Positions 42,294-51,573 of a DNA stretch of 64,000 bases are shown here, in pieces. This DNA is from Prochlorococcus sp. MIT 1300. Its GTDB lineage: Bacteria; Cyanobacteriota; Cyanobacteriia; PCC-6307; Cyanobiaceae. The notes beneath the pieces were generated by a model, which was given only the letters and a program-made list of their open reading frames with translations, made no database searches and was not told the DNA's origin. The stretch lies in NCBI RefSeq assembly GCF_034092375.1, contig NZ_CP139302.1, positions 1,364,001 to 1,428,000 on the forward strand, read 5' to 3'. Position 1 is the stretch's first letter, and the number at the start of each line of letters is the position of its first letter. A program made the position numbers and the translations under genes.

Positions 42294-42827
42294 TTATAGC
42301 TCTAGCAGACCAGGAGGAGGGGTTATAAGCAACCAACCACCTTCCAGATCAACTGTCGGCACAATTTCATTGACAAATGGTATGAGAACATTTCTACCTT
42401 CAAAAAGTCTGATCTCAATCAAGTCATTCCCTGCAAATGTCAGGTTGATTACCTCTCCTATTGCAGGCCCTGCTGGATTATTCAATCTGGCTTCGAGGCC
42501 AACAAGATCTAGAAGGTGAAATTCTCCTTTGGCAAGTTTGGGCCGGCTAGTAGATGGCACTAGCAAACTTGATCCAATTAGTTCTTCGGCTTTGCTTCGG
42601 TTACTTATTCCACCAAAACTGACTATATAAAGGGATTTTCCAGGCAACTTTCTTCCTGCAGTCAATTCAATCTCTTTGGGTTCCTCGTTTCTTAATTGCA
42701 ACCATCTTTTCCCAGGTTCTGTAAAGCGTTCTGGGAAGTCACTACTTGGGTGAATGCGTATTTCACCTTTAAGTCCCTGAGGAGCGACTAATTTGCCGAT
42801 AGTGAGCCAGGGTTCATTTGGAGTCAT
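42294..42827 (-). CDS. rimM: 16S rRNA processing protein RimM
   Basis: RimM helps mature the 30S head, binding S19. The protein of 177 residues starts [19 protein letters not shown] (an in-frame TTG adds three residues). It has the beta-barrel N-terminal domain with [18 protein letters not shown], and the C-terminal PRC-barrel with [20 protein letters not shown]. It stands 53 bases from the divergent ndhS start. Confidence 0.95.
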   Translation of the reverse strand: MTPNEPWLTIGKLVAPQGLKGEIRIHPSSDFPERFTEPGKRWLQLRNEEPKEIELTAGRKLPGKSLYIVSFGGISNRSKAEELIGSSLLVPSTSRPKLAKGEFHLLDLVGLEARLNNPAGPAIGEVINLTFAGNDLIEIRLFEGRNVLIPFVNEIVPTVDLEGGWLLITPPPGLLEL

Positions 42828-42880
42828 TATGGACAATACATGCTGTCATTGATAGCGAAAAATTTTTCAACTTCGATTCT

Positions 42881-43066
42881 ATGGCTTCTGAATTTGGACC
42901 AATTTTGCCTGGCTCTACTGTGATCGTTAAAGACATGAACTCGATCTATCTGGGTTACAAGGGTTTTGTGCAAAGGATCAGTGGTGACATGGCAGCGGTG
43001 CTTTTTGAGGGGGGAAATTGGGACAAGTTGGTCACTATTCCAATCAAGGATTTGGCTTTGGAATGA
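42881..43066 (+). CDS. ndhS: NAD(P)H dehydrogenase-like complex subunit NdhS
   Basis: NdhS is an SH3-like subunit at the ferredoxin docking site of the NDH-1 complex, in cyclic electron flow. The start chosen is MASEFGPILPGSTVIV; an upstream in-frame codon adds 21 unlike residues. The 61-residue protein has the NdhS signature AAVLFEGGNWDKLVT. It faces rimM with 53 bases between starts and is convergent with rnc. Confidence 0.9.
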   Translation: MASEFGPILPGSTVIVKDMNSIYLGYKGFVQRISGDMAAVLFEGGNWDKLVTIPIKDLALE

Positions 43067-43108
43067 ACTAACAGCTTTGGAACCATTCTGTTTTGGTTGG
43101 GATGCGTA

Positions 43109-43864
43109 TTAGGCAGATTCAAGAAGATTTCCTAAGGCTTGTTTGGCGGCATCTTTTTCGGCATCTCGCCTAGATCCACCCCAACCTTCTCCTAGAATTT
43201 TTTCGTCAAGTGAAACCTGACTAAAGAATCGATATTGATCCCCATGACCTTTAGTTTTTTCTTCGCTTGAGTAAACAGGCTTTTGAAGCCCCCTGGCTTG
43301 GGTCCATTCTTGAAGTGCAGACTTGCTGTTTTGTCGATGTGGATCAGCCAGGACTAATTTGGCCGATTCTTTCCAAAATGGAACAAGCCATTTGTGCACT
43401 GGCTCCATACATTGAAACCATTGATAGATCGCTCCAATTAGGGCCTCTGTAGCTTCAGCTTCTATTGTTGACCGTGCAGAAATATCCCGAGCAGCCTTGG
43501 GGCCCAAAATCAAAACATCTTTTATTCCAATTCTGCTTCCTATTTCAGCAAGCCAGCGATCAGAAACAATTTGGGCTCGTAATGCTGAGCGTTCCCCGAC
43601 TTCCATGTTCGGATAGTTCCGATCAATGAATTCTGAGGCGGCAAGCCTTAGAACTGCATCCCCTAGAAATTCAAGACGCTCGTGGTTTTTCCCTGCTTGT
43701 GCAGAGGTATGGGTAAGTGCTTCATCAACAAATTCAAGGCCTTTGTTATTTGTCTGAATGCTTAATTCGATTTGATTTGGATCAATACCAAGGCTTACTA
43801 CAAGAAAAGCTTGCAGCTTAGAGATTCTTTCAGGATCAATTTTCCTTTTCGTTTTTTTTGGCAT
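43109..43864 (-). CDS. rnc: Ribonuclease III
   Basis: RNase III cuts double-stranded RNA in rRNA processing and mRNA control. The 251-residue protein has the catalytic signature HERLEFLGDAVLRLAASE, then ERSALRAQIVSDRWLAEIG and EATEALIGAIYQW, and a C-terminal dsRNA-binding domain with GGSRRDAEKDAAKQAL. It is 85 bases downstream of the RNase P RNA gene on the same strand. Confidence 0.96.
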   Translation of the reverse strand: MPKKTKRKIDPERISKLQAFLVVSLGIDPNQIELSIQTNNKGLEFVDEALTHTSAQAGKNHERLEFLGDAVLRLAASEFIDRNYPNMEVGERSALRAQIVSDRWLAEIGSRIGIKDVLILGPKAARDISARSTIEAEATEALIGAIYQWFQCMEPVHKWLVPFWKESAKLVLADPHRQNSKSALQEWTQARGLQKPVYSSEEKTKGHGDQYRFFSQVSLDEKILGEGWGGSRRDAEKDAAKQALGNLLESA

Positions 43865-43949
43865 CTCTAGTCTCTTTAAGCAAAGCTAGGAGCTCATTTT
43901 GAAGACCTAAAGTTTATAGGGAACTTTTGGTGGAATTAGATCAATAAGG

Positions 43950-44341
43950 TGAAAGCAGGGTGTAAGCCGGGTTCTGTTCGCCTCCCAATAAGGGGAGGTG
44001 GGCGATCATCTATCTAGGACTGCCGTTGCCGACAGCCTCAAGCGGCTCATTCAACGGAATAAGGCATATGGCCAGCCTTTGTTCCTTGGCCTTGCTCCTG
44101 GCCGGGGTTTACCGAGCCAGCACCTCTCGATGCTGCTGGTGCGCTCTTACCGCACCTTTGCACCCTTGCCTGTGCCCATAGGGCCATTGGCGGTGTGTTT
44201 CTGTGGCACTATCCTCACGGTTGCCCGTACTGGGAGTTACCCAGCAAGCCTGGCCATAGAGGAGCCCGGACTTTCCTCAATTGAAGCTTTGCTGCTGAAC
44301 AGCTGCTTAGGATCAATCGCGATCACCACTCCTGCTTTCAG
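43950..44341 (-). ncRNA. rnpB: RNase P RNA
   Basis: The catalytic RNA of RNase P, about 390 bases, on the minus strand. The 5' part carries the conserved GAGGAAAGTCCGGGCTCC (complement of 44262-44279). The 3' part gives ACAGAACCCGGCTTA, and the ends pair to form P1 (TGAAAGCAGG with CCTGCTTTCA). The central GAGGTGCTGGCTCGG and GGTAAACCCC elements are present. This excludes the open reading frame that runs through the same stretch. Ends are placed by P1 pairing and may be off by a few bases. Confidence 0.93.
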
Positions 44342-44346
44342 ACTCC

Positions 44347-44367
44347 ATAATGCCCGGTAGGCATAAT
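44347..44367. promoter_or_regulatory. Candidate divergent -10 elements for rnpB and tRNA-Arg
   Basis: CATTAT on the minus strand (44347-44352) is six bases ahead of the rnpB 5' end. CATAAT on the plus strand (44362-44367) is ten bases ahead of the tRNA 5' end. Both fit a TATAAT-like box. Their -35 boxes would lie in each other's transcribed or flanking DNA, so the two promoters overlap. Confidence 0.45.
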
Positions 44368-44377
44368 TCTTATCAAT

Positions 44378-44451
<74 letters not shown>

Positions 44452-44551
44452 TTTCTTCATATCCTTTACATAAGGTTAGGTACTATATTTGGTGGGGTGT
44501 TCAAACTCGACACTGTCGCTAGCGTATGGTTGGCAGAGTGAAACCGTCTCT

Positions 44552-44881
44552 ATGACCCAGCTTCACGATTTACGTCTTCGTCTTCTTGTTCAACAGGAAA
44601 GCGAGCACATTGCCAACTCTCAACCGACTGACCTTGATTTGTCTGTGGTCCAAGCGCGTTGTTTGTGTTGGCTAGCTCTTTTGGCAGATGCTCATGAAGA
44701 TCAAGCTAGCGATGCTGAACGTAGAGGTGATACAGAGCAGGCAATGGGTTGGTTTGCGGATTCAATGCGGCTCCGCGACGTTATTCAGGTAGTTACGACA
44801 ATCGAAATACCTTTGCCAGATTGTGTCGATTGTGATGATTGTGATGATCAGATTTCAGGTGATTCTTCCCTTGCAGCATGA
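44552..44881 (+). CDS. Conserved-looking hypothetical protein, acidic C-terminus
   Basis: A 109-residue protein, starting MTQLHDLRLRLLVQQESEHI; the frame is open 63 bases further upstream but that part is not protein-like. It is helical and acidic, with LSVVQARCLCWLALLADAHED and RGDTEQAMGWFADSMRLRDV, TPR-like in feel. The end has DCVDCDDCDDQ, with three Cys among Asp residues that could bind a metal. I do not recognise a family. The next gene starts 37 bases downstream on the same strand. Confidence 0.7.
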   Translation: MTQLHDLRLRLLVQQESEHIANSQPTDLDLSVVQARCLCWLALLADAHEDQASDAERRGDTEQAMGWFADSMRLRDVIQVVTTIEIPLPDCVDCDDCDDQISGDSSLAA

Positions 44882-44918
44882 CGGGATGGCATGATGGAAT
44901 CAGAGCTGAGGTACTGCG

Positions 44919-45383
44919 GTGCCAGAAGAGCCCTGTCAATGCCCTGACTGTCAAAGGTTTTACCGCGAGCATGATCGACTTATTCGTGAGTGCCCAACAT
45001 TGCGACAGCAACAAGAGCTGAATTGGGCTGCCTTGCAGTCTTTTAGAACCCTTTCTGGAAGAGTTCTTGAAGATCTTCAAAAACAGCAAGCAGATAAATC
45101 TAAAGAGGAGGAGCCCAATCCTTCTCAAATTTCTTCTTCTGGTGGACTTGAAGAGGCAGTTGATCCTATCCAGCAGGCAATAGCAGATTTAGAAAATATC
45201 AATGCACATTTATTTTCCATAGAAGCTTTGATGGAGCGTGTTTTTGATGTTCGTGTACCAGACTCAGTTGAGACAAAATTTAGAGAATTTGCTGGAGAAT
45301 TAGCTCCTGATCCTTTGAATGCAGACCGGTTACGCTTAAATCGACTTTTGCACCAAACACCAGATTTGCCTGATAGGAGCTAA
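44919..45383 (+). CDS. Hypothetical protein with an N-terminal CxCxxC motif
   Basis: A 154-residue protein starting with GTG (MPEEPCQCPDCQRFYREHD). Cys residues 6, 8 and 11, with Cys 25 beyond, may bind zinc or be redox active. A charged helical middle (LEDLQKQQADKSKEEE) leads to a second helical part with LEEAVDPIQQAIADLENI. No family recognised. It lies 37 bases after the previous small gene and may form one unit with it. It is convergent with glgP, 102 bases apart. Confidence 0.65.
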   Translation: MPEEPCQCPDCQRFYREHDRLIRECPTLRQQQELNWAALQSFRTLSGRVLEDLQKQQADKSKEEEPNPSQISSSGGLEEAVDPIQQAIADLENINAHLFSIEALMERVFDVRVPDSVETKFREFAGELAPDPLNADRLRLNRLLHQTPDLPDRS

Positions 45384-45485
45384 AAGCATTTTTATTTATA
45401 TTTCTCGCTGAACTTTATTAGTAGAAAGTTAATAACAATGATTTAGTTTGACGTCAATATTTTGTAAACTCTCTGTATAATTCGT

Positions 45486-48008
45486 TTAGTTTACATCACA
45501 GGTTATTTCAACAGGAAGTGGCTCAACATTCCAGATTGAATTGCAATATTCCATTATTGATCTATCTGATGAAAAGAAGCCTGATCTTGCACAGTTAATC
45601 AATGACATGCGATTCCATTCTTTTTTATCAATCCAGGCTCGGTTTACAGAATCTTGGGCTCTTAGGTAGTCTGCAAAATCTGCCATTACAAAAAATGGAT
45701 CTCTTGTTCTTAAATTATTAGTTAATGGCTTAAAAAGCTCTGTGTCGCCATTGCTAAAGTGGCCTAGATCAATGAGGTGAAGGGCTTCTTCAAGCTCGGG
45801 TAATTCTTCTATGTATGATTGGGGCATATAATTGGCATTTTGTAGATCCATTATTTCTGATTCTGTTTTTCCAAATAAAAAGAAGTTTTGTTCTCCAACC
45901 TTTTCACGTATTTCTACATTAGCCCCATCAAGGGTTCCAATTGTTAGGGCTCCATTCATTGCAAATTTCATATTTCCTGTCCCAGAGGCTTCCTTACCTG
46001 CAGTTGAAATTTGTTCAGATAAGTCAGTCGCAGGATAAACCTGCTCCCCTAATTTTACGTTGTAGTCAGCAAGAAAAATAACTTTAAGTCGCCCATCCAT
46101 ATCGGGATCTGCATTGACAGTTTCAGCAATCCCGTTTATGAATCTAATAATTAGCTTTGCCATAAAATAACCTGGTGCTGCTTTGCCGCCAAAAATGACA
46201 GTGCGAGGAGCTAAGCTCTGATCCTGACCATTTTTTATGCGTAGGTATTGGGTAATTACTTGCAAAGCATTTAGATGTTGACGCTTGTACTGATGGATTC
46301 TCTTAACTTGTACATCAAACATACTACTAGGGTCGACTAAAACACCACTTTGTCTATGTATATAAGAAGCTAATTTTATTTTGCCAGATAATTTTGTGTT
46401 TCCAAACTCTTCAAGAAAGTTAGAGTCATTTTCTCGACTCTCTAAGTTTTTCAGCAGCTCCATATTGGTTATCCAGCTAGGACCTATTTCTTTATCGAGT
46501 AGATCAGCCAGCTTTGGATTCGCTAGTGCAACCCATCTTCGAGGAGTTACACCATTGGTTACATTTGTGAATTTTTCGGGCCAAATTTTTGTGAATTCAG
46601 GTAATAGTTGGCGTTTAATTAAGTCAGAGTGTAGAGCTGCTACTCCATTTATATGATGGGCACCAATAGTTGCCAAGTGAGCCATTCTAATTGCTTTGCC
46701 TCCTTCTTCATCTATGATTGATACTTTCCTAAGAATATTGTCGTTACCTGGATAGCGTAGACGCACTTGTTGAAGAAATCTGCGGTTTATTTCATATATA
46801 ATCTCAAGATGACGTGGTAACAGACTTTTAAAAAGTCCAAGGTCCCATTTCTCTAGTGCTTCTGGTAAAAGAGTGTGATTTGTATAAGCAACTGACTGAG
46901 TAGTAATTTCCCAGGCTGTTTCCCAATCAAGATATCGATCATCTATTAGCAGTCTCATTAATTCTGCGACTGCAATGGCTGGATGAGTGTCATTTAATTG
47001 AACTGTCCAATGCTTAGGAAAATCTTTGATAGAAATCTTCCGATTTTCAAGACTTCGCAACATGTCTTGTAAAGAACAGCTCACAAAAAAGTGTTGTTGC
47101 TTCAGTCGTAAACGTCGCCCTTCATCTGTTCCATCGTTTGGATAAAGAACCTTAGATAAGGTTTCAGAGCCAACTTTTTCTTCTACAGCGCCGTAATAGT
47201 CACCAATATTGAATGCATAAAAGTCAAAACTTTCAGTAGCATCCGCCCTCCAAAGTCTTAATCGGTTGCAGCTATTGACTCTATAGCCCAATAATGGGAC
47301 ATCATGTGGTACACCTATCGCATTCTCATTAGGTATCCAGCGCGAACGATAGTTGCCTTTGTCGTCTATATAACTTTCTGTGCGACCTCCAAACCCTACG
47401 AAGCATGCTTCGTCTGGTTGCGGAAGTTCCCATGGCCAGCCACCTTTTAGCCATTTGTCAGTGACTTCTACTTGCCAACCATTCCGAATAATTTGATTAA
47501 AGATTCCAAATTCATAGCGGATTCCATATCCGACTGCGGGGACTTGCAGTGTTGCAAGAGATTCCATGTAGCAAGCAGCTAGTCTTCCTAGTCCGCCATT
47601 ACCTAATCCAGGTTCCTCTTCAACTTCAAGGGTTTCAGCCAGCGATTCGATTCCAAAGCGGCGAAGAGCTTCTTCGGCTTCTTTTTGTATTCCTAGATTG
47701 AGCAGATTATTGTTGAGTTGAGGGCCAATTAAGAACTCCGCAGAGAGATAAGCAACTGTTTTTTGAGGCTGTGCACGAATTGCCTCCATGCTTGCAAGGT
47801 ACCTTGTCATCAGCCTGTCTCTAACGGCATAACTAAGAGCCATATAGAGGTCGTGAAGACTGGCTGTAGGTGCAAGCTTGCCCAGAGTGAAGAAGAGATG
47901 CTCTGTCATCCCATCAAAAACAGCATCAGCATCTATACCTGCCCTTTCTGGATCTGCATAACAGCCTGGGGTTGGCAGTCTCAGGTCTAGGGGCTTGGAA
48001 CTGCTCAT
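45486..48008 (-). CDS. glgP: Glycogen/starch phosphorylase
   Basis: GlgP releases glucose-1-phosphate from glycogen, the night store in cyanobacteria. The 840-residue protein has the N-terminal regulatory part, the glucan-binding core with TVAYLSAEFLIGPQLNNNL, GLGNGGLGRLAACYMESLAT, and the PLP site region EASGTGNMKFAMNGALTIG near residue 660. TVQLNDTHPAIAVAELMRLL is present. It is of ordinary length with no sign of damage. It is divergent from the antiporter, 235 bases apart. Confidence 0.96.
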   Translation of the reverse strand: MSSSKPLDLRLPTPGCYADPERAGIDADAVFDGMTEHLFFTLGKLAPTASLHDLYMALSYAVRDRLMTRYLASMEAIRAQPQKTVAYLSAEFLIGPQLNNNLLNLGIQKEAEEALRRFGIESLAETLEVEEEPGLGNGGLGRLAACYMESLATLQVPAVGYGIRYEFGIFNQIIRNGWQVEVTDKWLKGGWPWELPQPDEACFVGFGGRTESYIDDKGNYRSRWIPNENAIGVPHDVPLLGYRVNSCNRLRLWRADATESFDFYAFNIGDYYGAVEEKVGSETLSKVLYPNDGTDEGRRLRLKQQHFFVSCSLQDMLRSLENRKISIKDFPKHWTVQLNDTHPAIAVAELMRLLIDDRYLDWETAWEITTQSVAYTNHTLLPEALEKWDLGLFKSLLPRHLEIIYEINRRFLQQVRLRYPGNDNILRKVSIIDEEGGKAIRMAHLATIGAHHINGVAALHSDLIKRQLLPEFTKIWPEKFTNVTNGVTPRRWVALANPKLADLLDKEIGPSWITNMELLKNLESRENDSNFLEEFGNTKLSGKIKLASYIHRQSGVLVDPSSMFDVQVKRIHQYKRQHLNALQVITQYLRIKNGQDQSLAPRTVIFGGKAAPGYFMAKLIIRFINGIAETVNADPDMDGRLKVIFLADYNVKLGEQVYPATDLSEQISTAGKEASGTGNMKFAMNGALTIGTLDGANVEIREKVGEQNFFLFGKTESEIMDLQNANYMPQSYIEELPELEEALHLIDLGHFSNGDTELFKPLTNNLRTRDPFFVMADFADYLRAQDSVNRAWIDKKEWNRMSLINCARSGFFSSDRSIMEYCNSIWNVEPLPVEITCDVN

Positions 48009-48243
48009 GGATTAGAAGAAGATTCTTAAAGAGTGGTTAGGAGTTTTAGGTGAGTTTTGATGAGTTTCTTTAGTTCTTTAAAGCAACTAGAAGACTTCTA
48101 CCGCTGGACCGTAGTCCCACTTTTTGGCTCAAATGAGTAGTACCTTCAGATCAACACCGTGTAAATCCGTTTCTAGTCGTGTCCCCTGTCACAGAAGATT
48201 CGGCACGTCGTCAACTATGTTCCAGGGTAAGGACTTGTAAAAC

Positions 48244-49626
48244 TTGGGCTTTATGTTGCTTCCTCAAATTCTGTCCGTGCTGAGCACTCATGATGTTGAA
48301 GTGGCAGAAACCCTTATTGGCGTAATCAATTTCCTTTTAATTTTCCTTGCCGCAAGAACGCTTGCAGAGGTTTTGGTTCGCCTTCATTTGCCCACAATCG
48401 TAGGGGAATTGCTGGCAGGAGTAATTATCGGTGCTTCTGGGTTTCATTTGTTGATGCCCCCAACTACTAGTGCCCAGTTAAATGACGGCTTTATCCATTT
48501 GATTAGTGCATTAGCTTCTGTGCCCCCTGAAGCCGTACCAGATCTTTATTTTGAGACTTTCCCCTCACTTCAGGCAGTAGCCACTCTTGGTTTGTATGCA
48601 TTGCTTTTCTTGACTGGCTTAGAAAGTGAACTAGAGGAACTAGTGGCAGTTGGCGCACAGGCTTTTACTGTGGCCCTTGCAGGTGTCATTTTGCCTTTCG
48701 CGTTTGGAACCTTTGGCTTAATGTTCCTCTTCAATGTTGATTTGATTCCTGCAATTTTTGCTGGTGCTTCTATGACAGCTACCAGTATTGGAATAACGGC
48801 AAGTGTCTTTGGTGAACTTGGTTATTTGAAAACTCGAGAAGGACAAATTGTTATCGGGGCAGCAGTTTTGGATGACATTCTTGGGATCGTGATTTTGGCT
48901 GTTGTTGTTGCACTTGCTACTGGAGGCTCCTTAGAGATTGCTCCAATTGTCAAACTTGTTCTTGCAGCGACAGTTTTTGTTGTTGGAGCTATAGCCCTTA
49001 GTAGAACTGCTGCACCTGCTTTTGATTGGTTATTAGAGAGACTTAAGGCTCCTGGGGCAGTGGTGGTAGCTTCTTTCGTGATACTTGTATTGAGTTGTTT
49101 TGTAGCTACCGCAATTGGGTTGGAAGCTGCTTTGGGAGCATTTGCAGCTGGTTTGATTCTTAGTAGCTCAAAAAATAATCATGCAATTCAACAATCTGTC
49201 CTGCCTCTTGTTTCTCTGTTCGCAACAATCTTCTTCGTAATTGTTGGAGCAGGCATGGACCTTTCGGTAATTAATCCTTTAGATCCATCTAGTCGATCAG
49301 CACTTGTTGTGGCTGGTTTCCTTTTAGTGGTGGCAATTATTGGAAAGATTGCCGCAGGCTGGTCATTCTTGATCGATAAGCCAACTAACCGTTTGGTGGT
49401 TGGACTTGGAATGATGCCTAGGGGTGAGGTAGGTCTCATTTTCCTTGGATTGGGAACCAGTGCAGGACTTCTTACTCCCTCACTTGAGGCTGCAATTTTG
49501 TTAATGGTTATTGGTACAACCTTTTTGGCCCCTGTTCTCCTAAGGCTTGTGCTTAAGGATAAAACACCTAGTGGGGGTAATACCATCCCTGATGAAGTTG
49601 CTGCAAACCCCGTTGGGCTTCTTTAA
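48244..49626 (+). CDS. Cation:proton antiporter, CPA2 family (Na+/H+ or K+/H+)
   Basis: A 460-residue membrane protein with about 12 to 13 hydrophobic helices. Family patterns include LPTIVGELLAGVIIG (helix 2), TATSIGITASVFGELGYL, and AAVLDDILGIVILAVV with the paired Asp residues that carry the ions in the NapA/KefB group. ALGAFAAGLILSSS and MMPRGEVGLIFLGLG are also typical. Ion choice cannot be read here. The start may be TTG 48244 (AAGGA ten bases upstream) or ATG 48253. No C-terminal TrkA domain. Confidence 0.92.
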   Translation: MGFMLLPQILSVLSTHDVEVAETLIGVINFLLIFLAARTLAEVLVRLHLPTIVGELLAGVIIGASGFHLLMPPTTSAQLNDGFIHLISALASVPPEAVPDLYFETFPSLQAVATLGLYALLFLTGLESELEELVAVGAQAFTVALAGVILPFAFGTFGLMFLFNVDLIPAIFAGASMTATSIGITASVFGELGYLKTREGQIVIGAAVLDDILGIVILAVVVALATGGSLEIAPIVKLVLAATVFVVGAIALSRTAAPAFDWLLERLKAPGAVVVASFVILVLSCFVATAIGLEAALGAFAAGLILSSSKNNHAIQQSVLPLVSLFATIFFVIVGAGMDLSVINPLDPSSRSALVVAGFLLVVAIIGKIAAGWSFLIDKPTNRLVVGLGMMPRGEVGLIFLGLGTSAGLLTPSLEAAILLMVIGTTFLAPVLLRLVLKDKTPSGGNTIPDEVAANPVGLL

Positions 49627-49756
49627 AAGCCTCTTCTCATTTGAGATGAGCAAGCAAACTAGTAAGTAGAAATTTTGCCTTTTCAGGTTTGATTTCGACA
49701 GATTCAGACCTATTTGCTTAGCATCTCTTTTCTTATTCTCTTTAGTTGCCTTGGTG

Positions 49757-50665
49757 ATGTCTGCTCAAGTTGCCGCATCTAATTCTCCTTGGAGTTATCG
49801 AGGGCATGAAGTTCATTGCTTATCTAGCAGTCCGATAGCTCACGGAACGGAAGTTGCTCAGGCTTGTGGTCCTGCCCTCTTGTTGGTACATGGTTTTGGA
49901 GCATCAACTCAACATTGGCGCCATAACATTCCAGTTCTTTCGCAGACTCATGAGGTGCATGCCTTAGACCTTTTGGGTTTTGGTAGAAGTGCGAAACCGA
50001 GTGAACTTGATTACGGAGGTTCTCTTTGGCGGGAACAAGTAGTTGCATATGTCAAGGAGGTAATCAGAAGGCCCACAGTCATTGTTGGAAATTCTTTAGG
50101 TGGTTATGCAGCACTTGCAGCAGGGGCTGACCTCGGAGTTGATGCTGCAGGGGTTGTTTTATTAAATGCTGCTGGATATTTCAGTGATGAGAAAAAACCC
50201 CCAAAGACTCTTTTCTCGAAAGCTCGTCAATTTCTAGGAACGGGCTTATTAAAAGATCCATTAGTACAAAGATTGATCTTTGAGAATTTACGAAAGCCTT
50301 CCACTATTAGACGCACTCTGAATCAGGTTTATATCGATCAAACTAATGTTGATGATGATTTAGTAGAAGCTATTCGTAAGCCCTCCCTGGATCCAGGCGC
50401 TTTTCAAGTTTTTCGAAGTGTTTTCGATTCGAGAGGTCCACAAGGTCAACCTTTAGATGAATTATTTATTGAACTAAAGGCTCCTCTGCTCTTGCTTTGG
50501 GGGAGTAGAGACCCTTGGATGAATGCTGCAGGTAAGCGAGCAAGTTTTCTTCGTCATGCACCAACTGACACGACGGAAGTCGTTCTTGATGCAGGACATT
50601 GCCCACACGATGAAGTGCCTGAGCAGGTAAACAATGCCTTACTAGATTGGTTGAATAACCATTAA
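49757..50665 (+). CDS. Alpha/beta hydrolase (second paralog)
   Basis: A 302-residue serine hydrolase matching the one at 15.3-16.2 kb in plan. It has HGFGASTQHWRHNI near residue 47, nucleophile in VGNSLGGYAALAAG (Ser113), WGSRDPWMNAAG, and DAGHCPHDEVPEQVN with the catalytic His. The start is the ATG at 49757 after two earlier weaker codons. The two hydrolases may split substrates. Chlorophyll-related pheophytinase-like esterase or haloalkane-dehalogenase-like activity are both possible; no signal peptide. Confidence 0.88.
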   Translation: MSAQVAASNSPWSYRGHEVHCLSSSPIAHGTEVAQACGPALLLVHGFGASTQHWRHNIPVLSQTHEVHALDLLGFGRSAKPSELDYGGSLWREQVVAYVKEVIRRPTVIVGNSLGGYAALAAGADLGVDAAGVVLLNAAGYFSDEKKPPKTLFSKARQFLGTGLLKDPLVQRLIFENLRKPSTIRRTLNQVYIDQTNVDDDLVEAIRKPSLDPGAFQVFRSVFDSRGPQGQPLDELFIELKAPLLLLWGSRDPWMNAAGKRASFLRHAPTDTTEVVLDAGHCPHDEVPEQVNNALLDWLNNH

Positions 50666-50721
50666 GGTTGTTTGCTAGAAGCGGCAATATTTTCTCTGGT
50701 TCTTAAAAAAAAAAATCATTC

Positions 50722-51573
50722 ATGGCATTAACAAGAAAATCTGAACCCTATCCACATTGGGAGTATGTATATCCAGACAACGGTGACAGATTGCGTGTAG
50801 TCCCTGAACGAGGGGGCCTCGTTAGTGAATGGCGTTGTAATGATCGAGAAATGTTGTACTTTGATCGAAGTAGATTTTTAGAGCCCTGGCAGAGTATTCG
50901 TGGGGGCATCCCAATACTTTTTCCAATATGTGGCAATCTCCCTGGCAATACTTTGCCTTTGGCTGAGGGCAACACAACTCTTCCACAACATGGATTTGCA
51001 AGAGATTTGAAATGGGATTTATCTCAGTGTGATCAGGGCAATGGTATTCAGTTATTGCTTGAACAGAATAGTCATTCGCTTGCAGTATACCCCTTCCTTT
51101 TTACATTAGAGATTAGCTTTTATCTTTTAAAGAACTCGTTAGAAGTATCTATTTTATTAAGAAATACCGGCGATTCGGATATGCCTTTTAATTTCGGATT
51201 ACATCCATATTTTTTAGTAGATGATCTTTCAAGGACTCGGATCGAAGGGCTTTCGAATAAATGTTTTGATCATATTCGCTCGGCTGAAGATTTAACTAAT
51301 AATCAATTGTCTAACCTTTCTTCAGGTGTAGATTTCTTAACTCGTTCATCAAGTCGAGTCACTCTCTTTGATGATGCAGCTGGCACTGCTTTAGAAGTAC
51401 ATAACAAAGAGCCTATGGACTTAACAGTTATTTGGACAGATCCACCGCGTAAAATGGTCTGTATAGAACCATGGACTAGTCCTAGGAATTCTATGATTTC
51501 TGGAGATAGGAAGTTAGCCCTAGCTCCTGGTGAAGATGTAAACTTTAGCTGTAAGTTTTTACAAGTAACTTAG
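50722..51573 (+). CDS. Aldose 1-epimerase (galactose mutarotase) family protein
   Basis: A 283-residue protein of the mutarotase-like beta-sandwich fold. It has RVVPERGGLVSEWRCNDREMLY, RGGIPILFPICGNLPG and LPQHGFARDLKW (with the active His), NFGLHPYFLV (second His), and VCIEPWTSP near the end (catalytic Glu). The pattern FPxxG, HGFAR, LHPYF suggests a D-hexose-6-phosphate mutarotase (YeaD-like). An 11-A run lies just before the start. It overlaps the convergent glcE by four bases. Confidence 0.88.
   Translation: MALTRKSEPYPHWEYVYPDNGDRLRVVPERGGLVSEWRCNDREMLYFDRSRFLEPWQSIRGGIPILFPICGNLPGNTLPLAEGNTTLPQHGFARDLKWDLSQCDQGNGIQLLLEQNSHSLAVYPFLFTLEISFYLLKNSLEVSILLRNTGDSDMPFNFGLHPYFLVDDLSRTRIEGLSNKCFDHIRSAEDLTNNQLSNLSSGVDFLTRSSSRVTLFDDAAGTALEVHNKEPMDLTVIWTDPPRKMVCIEPWTSPRNSMISGDRKLALAPGEDVNFSCKFLQVT

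Noticed and set aside
43998-44360. 120-codon plus-strand reading frame
   Set aside because: It lies over the RNase P RNA gene, whose conserved elements and P1 pairing are clear on the minus strand.
48009-48243. 235-base gap between glgP and the antiporter, considered for a small RNA
   Set aside because: No recognisable conserved RNA elements or stable hairpin followed by T run.
49188-49586. 132-codon minus-strand frame opposite the antiporter
   Set aside because: Shadow frame of a membrane-protein gene; no motif and no upstream signals.
50705-50715. Run of 11 A bases before the mutarotase start, considered as a slippage or terminator site
   Set aside because: It is outside any coding region and has no stem before it; likely only part of a leader.
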